Assembly: GCF_011762155.1 (NCBI RefSeq)
Contig: NZ_JAASQL010000001.1
Span: 1,488,001-1,552,000, forward strand
From: Wenyingzhuangia heitensis
Lineage (GTDB): Bacteria > Bacteroidota > Bacteroidia > Flavobacteriales > Flavobacteriaceae
Reading direction: 5' to 3'
Length of the DNA stretch: 64,000 bases
Shown piece after piece: positions 27,236 to 37,319 of the stretch. The stretch's first letter is position 1. Each line of letters opens with the position of its first letter. The notes under the pieces are model-generated. The model searched no databases. It worked only from the letters and a program-made list of their open reading frames with translations, and was not told where the DNA came from. Both the position numbers and the translations under genes were made by a program.

Positions 27236-29866
27236 ATGATTAAGTTATTCTTTAAATTATTATTTGTGATGTTGATCATTACAAAATTTAATAATGTTCA
27301 TGCTCAACAGACTTTTTCTACAGCAGGTTTTTTTGAAGTAGAAAATAGCCAACGAAAAGTGTTTAATTTTAATGTAGGATGGAGATTTTATAAAGGAGAT
27401 GTAGCCAATGCCGAAACCATAAATTTTGATGATACAAATTGGGAAGCAGCAAATTTACCTCATGGATTAGAAATTTTACCAGAAAACGCAAGTGGAGGCA
27501 GAAATTACCAAGGAAAAGCATGGTATAGAAAAGAATTTACGCTTACAGAAAATACAACGTTAAAAAAAAGAGTATTGTATTTTGAAGCTGTAATGGGAGT
27601 GGCAAAGGTTTGGGTAAACGGACAACAAGTTGCAGAACATTACGGTGGTTATTTGCCTTTTGCAGCAGATATTACTGCTGTTTTAAAACCAGGGAAGAAT
27701 ATAGTTGCTGTACTAGCAGACAATAGCGATAGTAAATTGTATCCTCCAGGTAAACAGCAAAATGGACTAGATTTTAGTTATTTGGGAGGAATTTATAGAG
27801 ATACTTATTTGATAGAAACCAACTCCGTTCACGTTACGTTGCCAGAATTAAGTAAAACTGTTGCTGGCGGTGGTGTGTTTCTAGGAACTATAAATGTTGA
27901 TGGAAACAATGCAACCATAGGAATTAGAACAGAAGTTGCTAACAATTCTAAAACCAAGAAATCTATTACCATTAAATCTACGTTAGAAGATGCTAATTAC
28001 AGAGAGATAAAGTCAATAAGCCAATCCATAAAATTATCTGCAGGAAAAAGCAAACAATTGTCTAAAGAATTAAAAGTTAATAATGTTCATTTATGGCATC
28101 CAGACGATCCTTATTTACATTTTGTAAGAACAGATGTTTTGATAAATGGAGAAGTGGTAGATCAAATGCGAACACGTTTCGGAATCCGATTGTTTGAGAT
28201 GAAAGGAGCTGAAGGGGTGTTTGTAAATAAAAAATACATTGGTAAAAAATTAGTAGGAGTCAACCGTCATCAAGATTATGCGTATGTTGGTAATGCGTTG
28301 CCCAATTCTAGTCATTACAGAGATGTAAAATTGTTACGAGAAGGAGGAAGTCATGTCATTCGTGTAGGTCATTATCCACAAGATGATGCCTTTTACGATG
28401 CTTGTGATGAATTAGGAATGTTAACCACAACAGCAAATCCGGGATGGCATTTTTTTAATTTTAAAGCTAAAATATTTGAAGAACGTTTGTATCAAGATTC
28501 TCATAATTTAGTGAGAAAAGATAGAAATAGAGCTTCAATTCTTTTGTGGGAAACCGCTTTAAATGAAACACCTTCTCAGCCAGACCATGCCATGCATAAT
28601 ATGCACAAAGCTGCACATGCAGAATATCCTTTCCCGGGAATGTTTACAGTTACCGATTATGAAGAAGCTAAAAAAGGAGGGTTGGATGTGTATTATCACG
28701 GAAATGATAAAAAGATAAATTCATTTAATAGAGAATTTGGTGATGGAAATGAAGTAGATGATTGGTACTCGCAAAACTCTATGGTTCGTGTAAAACGAGA
28801 ATGGGGAGAACAAGCAATGTTAGAGCAATCATTAAGACAAGCAAAACAACTATCTCAACGATTTAAAACTGATAAAGTTAGAATTGGAGGTGCTATGTGG
28901 GCTGGGATAGATCATCAAAGAGGTTATCATCCAGATCCATTTTTAGGAGGACACTTAAATGTGTTGCGTTTACCTAGGTATACTTATTATTTGTACCAAA
29001 GTCAATTACCTGTAGATTATAAATTAAAGGAAATTAAAACAGGACCAATGATTTATATTACGAACGAATTAACACAACTATCTGGGAGTGACGTAATTAT
29101 TTATAGCAATTGCGATGAAATAAACTTGACTTGGATGGGAAAAGATTATGGAACTCAAAAACCATCAACAGATGCTAGTTATAATGGATTACCACATCCA
29201 CCATTTGTGTTTAAAAATGTTTTCTTTTTAGATAAAATTCGTCATAGAAAAGGAGATCAAAGAGGAGCGGTTAGAAAAATGATTACCGAAGGTTTTGTCA
29301 ATGGAAAATCAGTGATAAAAGAAGAGAAGGTTTATGCTATGAGATCTGAAAAACTAGAATTAAGCATTGCTGATGAAGGTTTAGATTTAATAGCTGATGG
29401 ATCTGATTTTATTCCTGTTAGAGCAACAATAGTTGATAGAAACGGTGTGAAAAAAGTATTGGCAGAAGAGTTTGTTTATTTTGAGGTTGAAGGACCTGCA
29501 GAAATTATTGGAGGAATTAATAACATGGGGAATCCTGCAAAATCTTCATTTGGAATTGCTACAGCTTTGGTAAAAGCAACAGATAAATCTGGAGTTATTA
29601 AAGTTCGTGCCTTTGTAAAAGGACTAAAGTCCTCTGAAATTAGTCTTGAATCAAAACCAATCAAACAAAAAATGTTATTTGATACAGCGTATGAGTCTAC
29701 TTCAAAAAAAGTGGATAAAAACAAAGTAATTATAGAACAAGTTAAAGAAGAAAATCTTCCTACAGATATTAAAAAATTGCAAGAAGAAGTTAAAATGTTA
29801 AAGCTTCAGTTAGTAGGGAAAGATCAAGCTTTAATGGAATTAAGAAGTAATCCAGAAGAAAATTAA
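27236..29866 (+). CDS. GH2 beta-galactosidase-like enzyme with C-terminal coiled coil
   Basis: 876 aa, signal peptide ending VHAQ. Sugar-binding jelly roll (~35-200: FNVGWRFYKGD, NLPHGLEILP, AWYRKEF, LGGIYRDTYL), Ig-like domain, then the TIM barrel with VNRHQDYAYVGNAL. Acid/base E444 in ETALNETP; nucleophile E500 in NREFGD. C-terminal Ig-like domains follow. The last ~40 residues (LPTDIKKLQEEVKMLKLQL) form a short coiled coil, unusual for GH2 and possibly for oligomerisation. Retaining beta-galactosidase (or beta-glucuronidase-like) activity on de-sulfated galactan ends is likely. It overlaps nothing and is 10 bp from the next sulfatase. Confidence 0.85.
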   Translation: MIKLFFKLLFVMLIITKFNNVHAQQTFSTAGFFEVENSQRKVFNFNVGWRFYKGDVANAETINFDDTNWEAANLPHGLEILPENASGGRNYQGKAWYRKEFTLTENTTLKKRVLYFEAVMGVAKVWVNGQQVAEHYGGYLPFAADITAVLKPGKNIVAVLADNSDSKLYPPGKQQNGLDFSYLGGIYRDTYLIETNSVHVTLPELSKTVAGGGVFLGTINVDGNNATIGIRTEVANNSKTKKSITIKSTLEDANYREIKSISQSIKLSAGKSKQLSKELKVNNVHLWHPDDPYLHFVRTDVLINGEVVDQMRTRFGIRLFEMKGAEGVFVNKKYIGKKLVGVNRHQDYAYVGNALPNSSHYRDVKLLREGGSHVIRVGHYPQDDAFYDACDELGMLTTTANPGWHFFNFKAKIFEERLYQDSHNLVRKDRNRASILLWETALNETPSQPDHAMHNMHKAAHAEYPFPGMFTVTDYEEAKKGGLDVYYHGNDKKINSFNREFGDGNEVDDWYSQNSMVRVKREWGEQAMLEQSLRQAKQLSQRFKTDKVRIGGAMWAGIDHQRGYHPDPFLGGHLNVLRLPRYTYYLYQSQLPVDYKLKEIKTGPMIYITNELTQLSGSDVIIYSNCDEINLTWMGKDYGTQKPSTDASYNGLPHPPFVFKNVFFLDKIRHRKGDQRGAVRKMITEGFVNGKSVIKEEKVYAMRSEKLELSIADEGLDLIADGSDFIPVRATIVDRNGVKKVLAEEFVYFEVEGPAEIIGGINNMGNPAKSSFGIATALVKATDKSGVIKVRAFVKGLKSSEISLESKPIKQKMLFDTAYESTSKKVDKNKVIIEQVKEENLPTDIKKLQEEVKMLKLQLVGKDQALMELRSNPEEN

Positions 29867-29876
29867 TTATTAAAAA

Positions 29877-31271
29877 ATGAAAAAAGTGAAAAGAATATCC
29901 GTAGTGATAAGTGCTTTAATGTTAACAATGTTGTTTGTAAACAAGTTAAATGCTCAAGAAAAACCAAATGTTATTTATATTCTAGCAGATGATTTAGGGT
30001 ACGGAGACCTTAGTTGTTACGGACAAAAAATACTGTCGACTCCAAATATTGATAAGTTGGCTAAAAAAGGGATGAAGTTTACAGATCATTATTCTGGTAA
30101 TGCAGTGTGTAGTCCTTCTAGAGCAGTATTGATGACCGGACAAAACCCTGCACATGTATACATTACAGGAAACTCTAAAGAAGAGCCACCTTTGGAAATG
30201 TCTATGACAATTTTACCCGAAATTTTTAAAAACGCAGGATATGCAACGGGAGCTTATGGTAAATGGGGATTAGGAGACACAAGCATGGGAGGAGCAAGAG
30301 ATCCTTTAAACAATGGTTTTGATGAGTTTTATGGATGGAAAACACAAGTAACCGCTCATACCTATTATCCTACAAAAATGGTACACAACGGTAAAGAAGT
30401 TTCAATTAAAAAAGGAACCTATGTGCACGATGAGATTATGGATCATGCGTTTAATTTTATAGAAGAAAACGCAAAAAAGAAACAACCTTTCTTTTGTTAC
30501 ATTCCAACAGCTATACCACATGCAGCCATGCACGCTCCAAAAAAATTACACAACAAATGGAGAAAAAAATTGCCTCAGTTTGACAGTGTAATAGGAGAAT
30601 ACTATGCAGACCCAGAACCAACACCAGATGTAATAAATCCAATAGCGGGGTTTGGTGCTATGGTAGAACATTTAGACAATCAAGTAGGAGCAATAGTAAA
30701 AATGTTAAAAAAATACAAGATAGATAAAAACACCTTAATTATTTTTACGAGTGACAATGGTGCACATCATGAAGGAGGACACGATCCTGAATTTTGGAAT
30801 TCTAACGGACCTTTAAAAGGAGGAAAAAGAGATGTCTACGAAGGTGGAATTAGGGCTCCAATGGTAGCTTATTGGCCATCGGTAATAAAAAAAGGAAGTA
30901 CGACCAACTTACCAAGTGCTTTTTGGGATGTAATGGCTACCATGGCAGATATAACCAAACAACCTACACCAACCCAATGTGACGGGATTTCTTTTTTACC
31001 AACGTTAGAAGGTAAAGTAAAAGAACAGAAAAAAGCAGATTATTTGTATTGGAAATTCACCAATTGGGAAGCTACCAAACAAGCTGTCAGAATAGGGAAT
31101 TACAAAGGTGTTTTAATTCATCAAAATAAGACAAATAAAACAAAAAAGGGAGACTTACCTTTTGAATTGTATGATTTGTCTAAAGATTTGGGTGAAGAAA
31201 AAAACATTGCTACTCAACATCCAGAAGTTGTTGATAAAATGAAGAAAATAATTGCAAAATTAAATAATTAA
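29877..31271 (+). CDS. S1 family sulfatase, arylsulfatase A-like (CSPSR)
   Basis: 464 aa, signal peptide ending LNAQ. Metal site NVIYILADDLGYGDLSCYG; formylglycine Cys C78 in VCSPSRAVLMTG. FGKWGLG-type block (GAYGKWGLGDTS), IPTAIPHAAMHAP, and the second metal site FTSDNGAHHEGGHDPEFWNSNGPLKGGKRDVYEGGIRAP are typical of arylsulfatase A-type S1 enzymes. C-terminal FELYDLSKDLGEEKNI. It is closely similar to 55383-56813 and probably arose with it by duplication. Role: exo-desulfation in the periplasm. It sits 7 bp before a GH2 gene. Confidence 0.9.
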   Translation: MKKVKRISVVISALMLTMLFVNKLNAQEKPNVIYILADDLGYGDLSCYGQKILSTPNIDKLAKKGMKFTDHYSGNAVCSPSRAVLMTGQNPAHVYITGNSKEEPPLEMSMTILPEIFKNAGYATGAYGKWGLGDTSMGGARDPLNNGFDEFYGWKTQVTAHTYYPTKMVHNGKEVSIKKGTYVHDEIMDHAFNFIEENAKKKQPFFCYIPTAIPHAAMHAPKKLHNKWRKKLPQFDSVIGEYYADPEPTPDVINPIAGFGAMVEHLDNQVGAIVKMLKKYKIDKNTLIIFTSDNGAHHEGGHDPEFWNSNGPLKGGKRDVYEGGIRAPMVAYWPSVIKKGSTTNLPSAFWDVMATMADITKQPTPTQCDGISFLPTLEGKVKEQKKADYLYWKFTNWEATKQAVRIGNYKGVLIHQNKTNKTKKGDLPFELYDLSKDLGEEKNIATQHPEVVDKMKKIIAKLNN

Positions 31272-31278
31272 TAAAGGT

Positions 31279-33054
31279 ATGTCAATCATAAGAAATTTTT
31301 TAATCCTTTTTTTTACAATTAGCTCATTACATTCACAATCTTTTATGGTGAATGTACCTGCAAGACAGCAAACTAGTTTAAATGGAAAATGGAAGGTAAT
31401 TATTGATCCTGTTGATGTAGGTATACAAAAATGGAAATCTTTATATAAAGATAAAAAACCTAAAGGAAAATCTAGTTTTGTAGAATATTCTTTTGATGGA
31501 GGTCCTGTTTTTGATGTGCCTGGAGATTTTAATTCGCAACTTCCTGAGTTAAAGTTTTATGAATCTACAGTATGGTACAAAAAAGAAATTCAGATAGTTA
31601 AGAAAAAGGATAAAAGGTTGTTCTTGTATTTTGATGCTGTGAATTATCATGCTGATGTGTATTTAAATTCAGAATTACTAGGAAGTCATGAAGGTGGGTT
31701 CACACCTTTTCAATTTGAAGTTACTGACTTAGTAAAAGAAGGTCTTAACTCCATTATTGTACGTGTAAATAATGAAAGACAGCCTGATGGAGTACCTGCA
31801 ATGGGTTACGATTGGATTAATTATGGTGGAATTACAAGAGATGTAAGATTGATAGAAACCCCAAAGATTTACATTGATGATTATTTTATTCAGTTAGAAA
31901 AATCAAATAAAAAACATGTTTTAGGTTATGTAAAAATAAATGGAGTTAAAAAACCTGAAAAGGTTGAAGTTTTAATTCCAGAAGCAAAAATTAAACACAC
32001 TGTAATGACCGATAACAAAGGTTATGCTGTTGTAAAATTTAATAACAAACTTAAATTATGGAGTCCTGATGATCCAAAACTTTACAAAGTAATCGTAAAA
32101 ACTGCAACGGATAAAGTTGAGGAGAATATTGGATTTAGAACCATTGAAACCAAAGGAGAAGATATTTTATTAAACGGAAAATCAGTTTTTTTAAAAGGAA
32201 TTAATTTTCACGAAGAAAATGCATCAAGAGGAAATCGTGCTTATTCAGAATCAGATGCATTGCAATTGCTAACCAAGGCAAAAGAATTGGGCTGTAATTT
32301 TATTAGAACCGCACACTATCCTCAAAATGAACATATTGTTAGATTGGCAGAAAAAATGGGATTTATGTTGTGGGAAGAAATGCCTGTGTTTCAAACAATT
32401 CAGTTTAAAAACAAATCAACTTCAAAGCTAATTCATAGCACTTTAAAGGAGATGATTAAAAGAGATAAAAACAGATGTGCTGTTGTTATTTGGAGTATTT
32501 CTAACGAAACACACCCAGGTAAACTACGAACAAATTTCTTATCTAACTTGGCAGATACTTGTAGGGGGATTGACAATACACGTTTTGTTTCTTCGGCTTT
32601 ACATAAATATAAAAAAGGGAAATCAGTAATGACTCTAGATGATGATTTGATTGAAAAATTAGATGTTATTGGGTTGAATCAGTATTTAGGTTGGTATGGT
32701 GGATGGCCTGCAGATCCTAAAGATATTCAATGGGAGAGCAAGTATAACAAACCAATGATTATTTCGGAGTATGGAGCAGAGGCTATGTATGGTAGACATG
32801 GGGCTAAAGACGTTGCAAGTTCTTGGTCAGAAGAATATCAGGAACAACTGTATAAAGATCAGTTAACAATGCAAAAAAACATTTCCTTTTTAAGAGGTAC
32901 TTGTGCATGGATTTTATTTGATTTTAGATCAAGTTTAAGATTACATCCTACAAATCAAAATTATTGGAATAGAAAGGGATTGTTATCAGAAAAAGGATAT
33001 CGTAAAAAAGCATGGTATGTTTTAAATGATTTTTACAAATCAAAAAAAGAATAG
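31279..33054 (+). CDS. GH2 short-form glycosidase (beta-glucuronidase/beta-galactosidase-like)
   Basis: 591 aa, short for GH2 and of beta-glucuronidase size. Signal peptide ends LHSQ. Jelly roll ~20-190 (LNGKWKVIIDP, TVWYKKEI, GGITRDVRLIE), Ig-like domain ~195-290, then the barrel from GINFHEENASRGNRAYS. Acid/base E410 in SISNETHPG; nucleophile E497 in IISEYGAEA. The pattern GxxxHEE and SEYGAEA fits the glucuronidase-type subgroup, but no uronic acid is expected in carrageenan, so beta-galactosidase activity is at least as likely. It is 6 bp from the Tat GH36-like gene. Confidence 0.8.
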   Translation: MSIIRNFLILFFTISSLHSQSFMVNVPARQQTSLNGKWKVIIDPVDVGIQKWKSLYKDKKPKGKSSFVEYSFDGGPVFDVPGDFNSQLPELKFYESTVWYKKEIQIVKKKDKRLFLYFDAVNYHADVYLNSELLGSHEGGFTPFQFEVTDLVKEGLNSIIVRVNNERQPDGVPAMGYDWINYGGITRDVRLIETPKIYIDDYFIQLEKSNKKHVLGYVKINGVKKPEKVEVLIPEAKIKHTVMTDNKGYAVVKFNNKLKLWSPDDPKLYKVIVKTATDKVEENIGFRTIETKGEDILLNGKSVFLKGINFHEENASRGNRAYSESDALQLLTKAKELGCNFIRTAHYPQNEHIVRLAEKMGFMLWEEMPVFQTIQFKNKSTSKLIHSTLKEMIKRDKNRCAVVIWSISNETHPGKLRTNFLSNLADTCRGIDNTRFVSSALHKYKKGKSVMTLDDDLIEKLDVIGLNQYLGWYGGWPADPKDIQWESKYNKPMIISEYGAEAMYGRHGAKDVASSWSEEYQEQLYKDQLTMQKNISFLRGTCAWILFDFRSSLRLHPTNQNYWNRKGLLSEKGYRKKAWYVLNDFYKSKKE

Positions 33055-33060
33055 ATAATC

Positions 33061-34512
33061 ATGAATAACAGAAGAGATTTTTTAAAGAAAGTAGGTTTAG
33101 GAAGTGTAGCTATGGCAGGTATGTCTGCAAATGCTATGGGTAAATTAACCGCTGTAGATGGAAGTTTGTTGTTTGATGATAAAGTAATTAAAGGAGAAGG
33201 GAAACAAATTACAATAAAAGTAAAAGCACCGTTGTTTTGTCCGTACCATAGTGTTTCTACAGGTCCTGGACAAAAAGGAGGGAATTCCTATTATTTTTTT
33301 AAGGAGGCTTTTGAACACAACCCTTTTACAATTCAAGCATCTGGAATGTCTGGTTCTCCAGTAATAAAAGATGTTGAAGGGAAATTTGTGGGTTTTATGA
33401 CTACCTTAGGGTATCAAAACTCAACCTATTCTTTTGATGGAAAAGAAACCTTAACCATTCATGTTCCAGAAGGGCAAGAGGTTTTTATTGATGAATCTGG
33501 AATTGGAGATGAAGCTTGGAAAGCATACAACCGAATTATGATGAAAAGGTTGAATGTAGATCCTTACAAACAAACTCCAAAATTTTGGACAGATGTGGAG
33601 TATTGTACTTGGTCAGAACAAAAGATTAGAGCAACTAAAAGACACGAACATTTTCATTTATTAACACATGATTTTGTAGCGGATTATTTAGATAAGATTA
33701 TTGAGTTTGGCTATCCAAAAGGAAAAATGACCTTAGATCATGGTTGGGGGCAATTTCCTGATGGAAGTATCAATTCTGGTTTTGGTTCTTGGGTTCCCAA
33801 TCCTGAAAAATTCCCCGATTTTAGAAAAACGATGGACATGATTAACGAAAAAGGTTTTACCCCTGGTTTGTGGATTGGTTTTCCTAAAATTCATAAAAAT
33901 AGTTTGATTGCTCAGAAGTATCCAGAATTGTTGGGGAATTTTAAACAAGGTTCTACATCAGATAGAAAAGATGACATTCAGTGGTTAAATGCCCAGGCAG
34001 ATATTTTTGATTATGCGACAGAAGTGATTTCTAGATTCCATGCTATGGGAGTGATGAAATTTAAGATAGATATGTCTTACAACACAAAATCGGATATGTT
34101 ACCTATTCATAAAGCGTTGTACAAAGCAGCTAAAATGATAGATGAAAACATAGAAATGGAATTTCATGTACCTGATATTTTCTTTGCAAAATATGCAGAT
34201 GTAGTAAGAACCAACGACGTTTGGTTAAACGACAATTACAATTGGGAAGGACGTGTAAAAACACACTATGAAATTTGTTACAAATCGTCACCAGGTAGAG
34301 GAATCAACTTAGACCATATTGGAGGTAATGATACAGGAGCCATTACAGAAAAAAAGTTTTTAAAACATTTAGAAATGTACAAAACGAAAAAAGGATATCC
34401 TTTGGTTTCTGTATTGCCACATCACTTTGGAAAAAAATGTATCAAAGAAACAGGAGACTATTTATGGAAGTATGAAAAAGGAGCCAAAAATATTTTATCT
34501 GATTTTTATTAG
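33061..34512 (+). CDS. Tat-exported GH36/GH31-like (clan GH-D) glycosidase
   Basis: 483 aa. N-terminus NNRRDFLKKVGLGSVAMAG is a clear twin-arginine signal. Residues ~40-155 form a beta-sandwich. A TIM barrel follows with YCTWSEQK, KMTLDHGWGQFPDGS, GFTPGLWIGFPKIH and MKFKIDMSY; D337 in the last block is the likely nucleophile, equivalent to the KxD nucleophile strand of GH36/GH31. C-terminal DHIGGNDTGAITEKKF may hold the acid/base. It is probably an alpha-galactosidase or related alpha-glycosidase. It is shorter than standard GH36 (about 700 aa) because the C-terminal beta domain is missing. Why a glycosidase without cofactor uses Tat is unclear. It belongs to the 23075-37319 run. Confidence 0.65.
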   Translation: MNNRRDFLKKVGLGSVAMAGMSANAMGKLTAVDGSLLFDDKVIKGEGKQITIKVKAPLFCPYHSVSTGPGQKGGNSYYFFKEAFEHNPFTIQASGMSGSPVIKDVEGKFVGFMTTLGYQNSTYSFDGKETLTIHVPEGQEVFIDESGIGDEAWKAYNRIMMKRLNVDPYKQTPKFWTDVEYCTWSEQKIRATKRHEHFHLLTHDFVADYLDKIIEFGYPKGKMTLDHGWGQFPDGSINSGFGSWVPNPEKFPDFRKTMDMINEKGFTPGLWIGFPKIHKNSLIAQKYPELLGNFKQGSTSDRKDDIQWLNAQADIFDYATEVISRFHAMGVMKFKIDMSYNTKSDMLPIHKALYKAAKMIDENIEMEFHVPDIFFAKYADVVRTNDVWLNDNYNWEGRVKTHYEICYKSSPGRGINLDHIGGNDTGAITEKKFLKHLEMYKTKKGYPLVSVLPHHFGKKCIKETGDYLWKYEKGAKNILSDFY

Positions 34513-34568
34513 AATTTAAAATCCAAAATAGCAAATAAATCAAACTTAGGTTTTATTCTTAATTATAT

Positions 34569-37319
34569 ATGAAAAAAATAGCATGTCTGTTACTTGTTCT
34601 TTTTGGGTTGCAAAATACAAATGCAAATTCAGGAATTAAAAGTATTGAAACCGATTATACCATCATGAAAGTTAGAGTGATGCAGTATAAAAATACAACA
34701 AAAATTATTGGGACTAGTTATGAAGGTACGGTAGTTTGTTATGATTATAGCGGAAAGTTACAATGGAAAAATAAGCTTTCTGGTTTTATGAATAATGATA
34801 TATATTGTGCAGATATAGATAAGGATGGAAAAGACGAAGTACTTGCTCCAAATGCCGATGGAAATATATATTGTTTAGATGACGATGGAAAACTATTATG
34901 GAAATTTAGACAAAATTCAGCTCCTCTTTTATCTGCAACCGTAGTTTCTGATGGAACAACAAAATATGTAGTTTGTGGTGGTTACGATAAAAATGTTCAT
35001 TACCTAACTACAACAGGAAAATTAATAAAATCAATTCCTTCTACTTCTTATAGTATAGAAAAGAAATTCAAAAATCACGCAATCAATTATCTTAGAACAG
35101 TTCAACAAAACGGACAAGAGGTTTTGGTGGTTTTAAGTGCGTTTAATACCAATTACGATCAAGGAGTTTTGTATTATTTTAAGCCTTTAGAAGATAAACC
35201 CTATCAATTTGCAAAAATGAAAGGAAAAGGAGGAGGAGGTTCTTGTCCTGGTACTTTTGCTATAAATGATATTATCCCTGGAAATACAGAAATATTATTA
35301 GGAGGAAATGGGTTGAATAAGTTACAGGTATCAGTTGCTTCAGTAGAAAAGTGTTCAGCCGAAAAAATGAATTTTAGATTTAATAATGAAAGAACTGATC
35401 TTGGAAAAGTAGGATATCGTTTAGCATCAGCAGAAGCAGTACCTTATAAAAATAGTTTTAAGTATTATGTGCTTTTTGGGAGTAGAATGTTTTTGGTAGC
35501 TCCAGAAAAAAATGGAGAGGCAACTGAAATTATTGAAAGTAATTATGCGTTTAATGATATGTGCAAAGATGCTAACAATCAAAAAATACTTTTGGCAAGT
35601 GCACAAAGTGGAGGTAGCTGCATTCATGTATTAGATTATACAAATAATGATTGGAAAAAGGATTTTGAAAAATTAAATCCTCCTGGTAAAATTGCCAAAA
35701 TTTTAATGAATACAAGTGATTTTAGTAAAAAGCTAAGAAAGTTTAAAACTCCAAATTGGGAAAGTCAGAAAGTGACAGTTAAAGTAATGTCTTCAGGTTT
35801 AGAGAAAGAAGAAATAAATGCCTTGGCTAGAGAAAACAGTAAAAACCTTGTTATTATAGAAGATGTAAGAAAATTGTATCCTCATGTAGAAAATTGGGAT
35901 CGTTCAGAAATGGAGAACAAAGTATCTAGAGAAACAAGAGATCATCGTAAAAAATACGATTTAACAAGCAACCAGGCTTTTAGCTCATTTAAAAAAGGAT
36001 TAGATGCTTCGGGTACAGGAATTCAATATTGGCAAGGACACGGTAGAGATGTTTATTTTTATTCGCTACCAACTATAAAGAGAGTAGTAGATTATGCTGG
36101 CGATAAAACGGTAATTCCTGTATTTGCAGAATTAGAACAACACGATGCCGATATAGAATGGATGGTAGAAGATTTTATGTATCCATTAGCAAGTTATTTA
36201 CAAGGAACCAATAGTTTTATTTCTATGAGAAATAAGCATCTATTCTGGCAATCTGTAGTATATACTCCTGCTTGGAAACGTTTGGTTTCTGGTGAGTTTC
36301 CAGATGCTTTTGTTTCTTCTATGGAAGAATCTAACAGTAAAACTATGGACATGAGTATTTCGGGTAGAATGGGCTTGTGGGCAGCAGGATCTATGAATCA
36401 GTGGGGAGCACGTTTTACGCGAGACAATCCTTGTTACGATAGGTTAAGACAATTGTCATATCAAAAAGTACCCAATCATGCTTTGCGAATGTTTGTACAT
36501 CAAATAGCAAGTGGAGCATCAGTAGTACATAATACAAAAGTAAATGCAGCGTATCAAAAAGTATTGTGGGACATGATTGCAAAAGGAATTTTATACGTTC
36601 CTACAAGAAATGAAATTGTAAGTTTTAATCCTGTTCATGTAAGTATGTTAACTCCAGATTCTTTGTTTTTAGAAAGAAATCATGTAAAAGATGTAACGAT
36701 TTACGATGCTGATTTTGAAAAAAATAATCCAATGGTAATTAGTCGTACTACAGGAGTTTTTGCAGGTGCCCCCGTAACAAAGTGGGATTTTTCCAACTAT
36801 GCTTCAGGAGCCAAAGAGCGAAGGTTAGAGTTTTTGCCATCGTACACTAACGGAATGGTTTTAACAACCCCACCAACTGATAAAAATTCTAAAAGAGGAA
36901 CTTTAGAAAGTCACTTACATCCTATTTATAAAAACAATACCAAAGAGTTTTTTACAGATGGAAGAAACTATTATAGTGATGTTGCTAAAACCAAAACATA
37001 CAAAGCAGATGAATATTATACAACAGTTAAAAAAGCAATTGAAGAAGGTGCCCAAAAAATGCCTTTAACTGTTAAAGGACGTGTAGCCTGGGTAACGGCT
37101 CAAACAGCCCCCAAACATTTACGTTTGACTTTGGTTGATGGAGGTTATGTAAATCCGGATGATAGGGTTGCTACTGTTACATTTCATACAGCAAAAGTGA
37201 AAAAAATCATCAATTTATTAACCAATGAAGAAGTGAAATTTAATTCAGAAAAAGCAACAATAATTGTTCCTTGTGGATTGTTTGTGTTTTTAGATATTGA
37301 ATTAAAGAAAGCTTTGTAA
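34569..37319 (+). CDS. GH150-like (lambda-carrageenase-like) beta-propeller enzyme, copy 3
   Basis: 916 aa, signal peptide MKKIACLLLVLFGLQNTNA. Propeller blades at ~25-370 (IIGTSYEGTVVCYDYSG, ADIDKDGKDEVLAPNADGN, YVVCGGYDKNVHYL) with Ca-binding-type DxDxDGxDE loops. The catalytic-module blocks are conserved: YWQGHGRDVY (H491), FAELEQHDAD, SMEESNSKTMD, WGARFTRDNP. Unlike copies 1 and 2 it has no CBM-like N-terminal piece and no adjacent T9SS protein. It ends a run of desulfating and exo-acting genes, suggesting joint regulation. Likely endo-hydrolysis of sulfated galactan; sequence differences around SMEESN may shift specificity. Confidence 0.65.
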   Translation: MKKIACLLLVLFGLQNTNANSGIKSIETDYTIMKVRVMQYKNTTKIIGTSYEGTVVCYDYSGKLQWKNKLSGFMNNDIYCADIDKDGKDEVLAPNADGNIYCLDDDGKLLWKFRQNSAPLLSATVVSDGTTKYVVCGGYDKNVHYLTTTGKLIKSIPSTSYSIEKKFKNHAINYLRTVQQNGQEVLVVLSAFNTNYDQGVLYYFKPLEDKPYQFAKMKGKGGGGSCPGTFAINDIIPGNTEILLGGNGLNKLQVSVASVEKCSAEKMNFRFNNERTDLGKVGYRLASAEAVPYKNSFKYYVLFGSRMFLVAPEKNGEATEIIESNYAFNDMCKDANNQKILLASAQSGGSCIHVLDYTNNDWKKDFEKLNPPGKIAKILMNTSDFSKKLRKFKTPNWESQKVTVKVMSSGLEKEEINALARENSKNLVIIEDVRKLYPHVENWDRSEMENKVSRETRDHRKKYDLTSNQAFSSFKKGLDASGTGIQYWQGHGRDVYFYSLPTIKRVVDYAGDKTVIPVFAELEQHDADIEWMVEDFMYPLASYLQGTNSFISMRNKHLFWQSVVYTPAWKRLVSGEFPDAFVSSMEESNSKTMDMSISGRMGLWAAGSMNQWGARFTRDNPCYDRLRQLSYQKVPNHALRMFVHQIASGASVVHNTKVNAAYQKVLWDMIAKGILYVPTRNEIVSFNPVHVSMLTPDSLFLERNHVKDVTIYDADFEKNNPMVISRTTGVFAGAPVTKWDFSNYASGAKERRLEFLPSYTNGMVLTTPPTDKNSKRGTLESHLHPIYKNNTKEFFTDGRNYYSDVAKTKTYKADEYYTTVKKAIEEGAQKMPLTVKGRVAWVTAQTAPKHLRLTLVDGGYVNPDDRVATVTFHTAKVKKIINLLTNEEVKFNSEKATIIVPCGLFVFLDIELKKAL

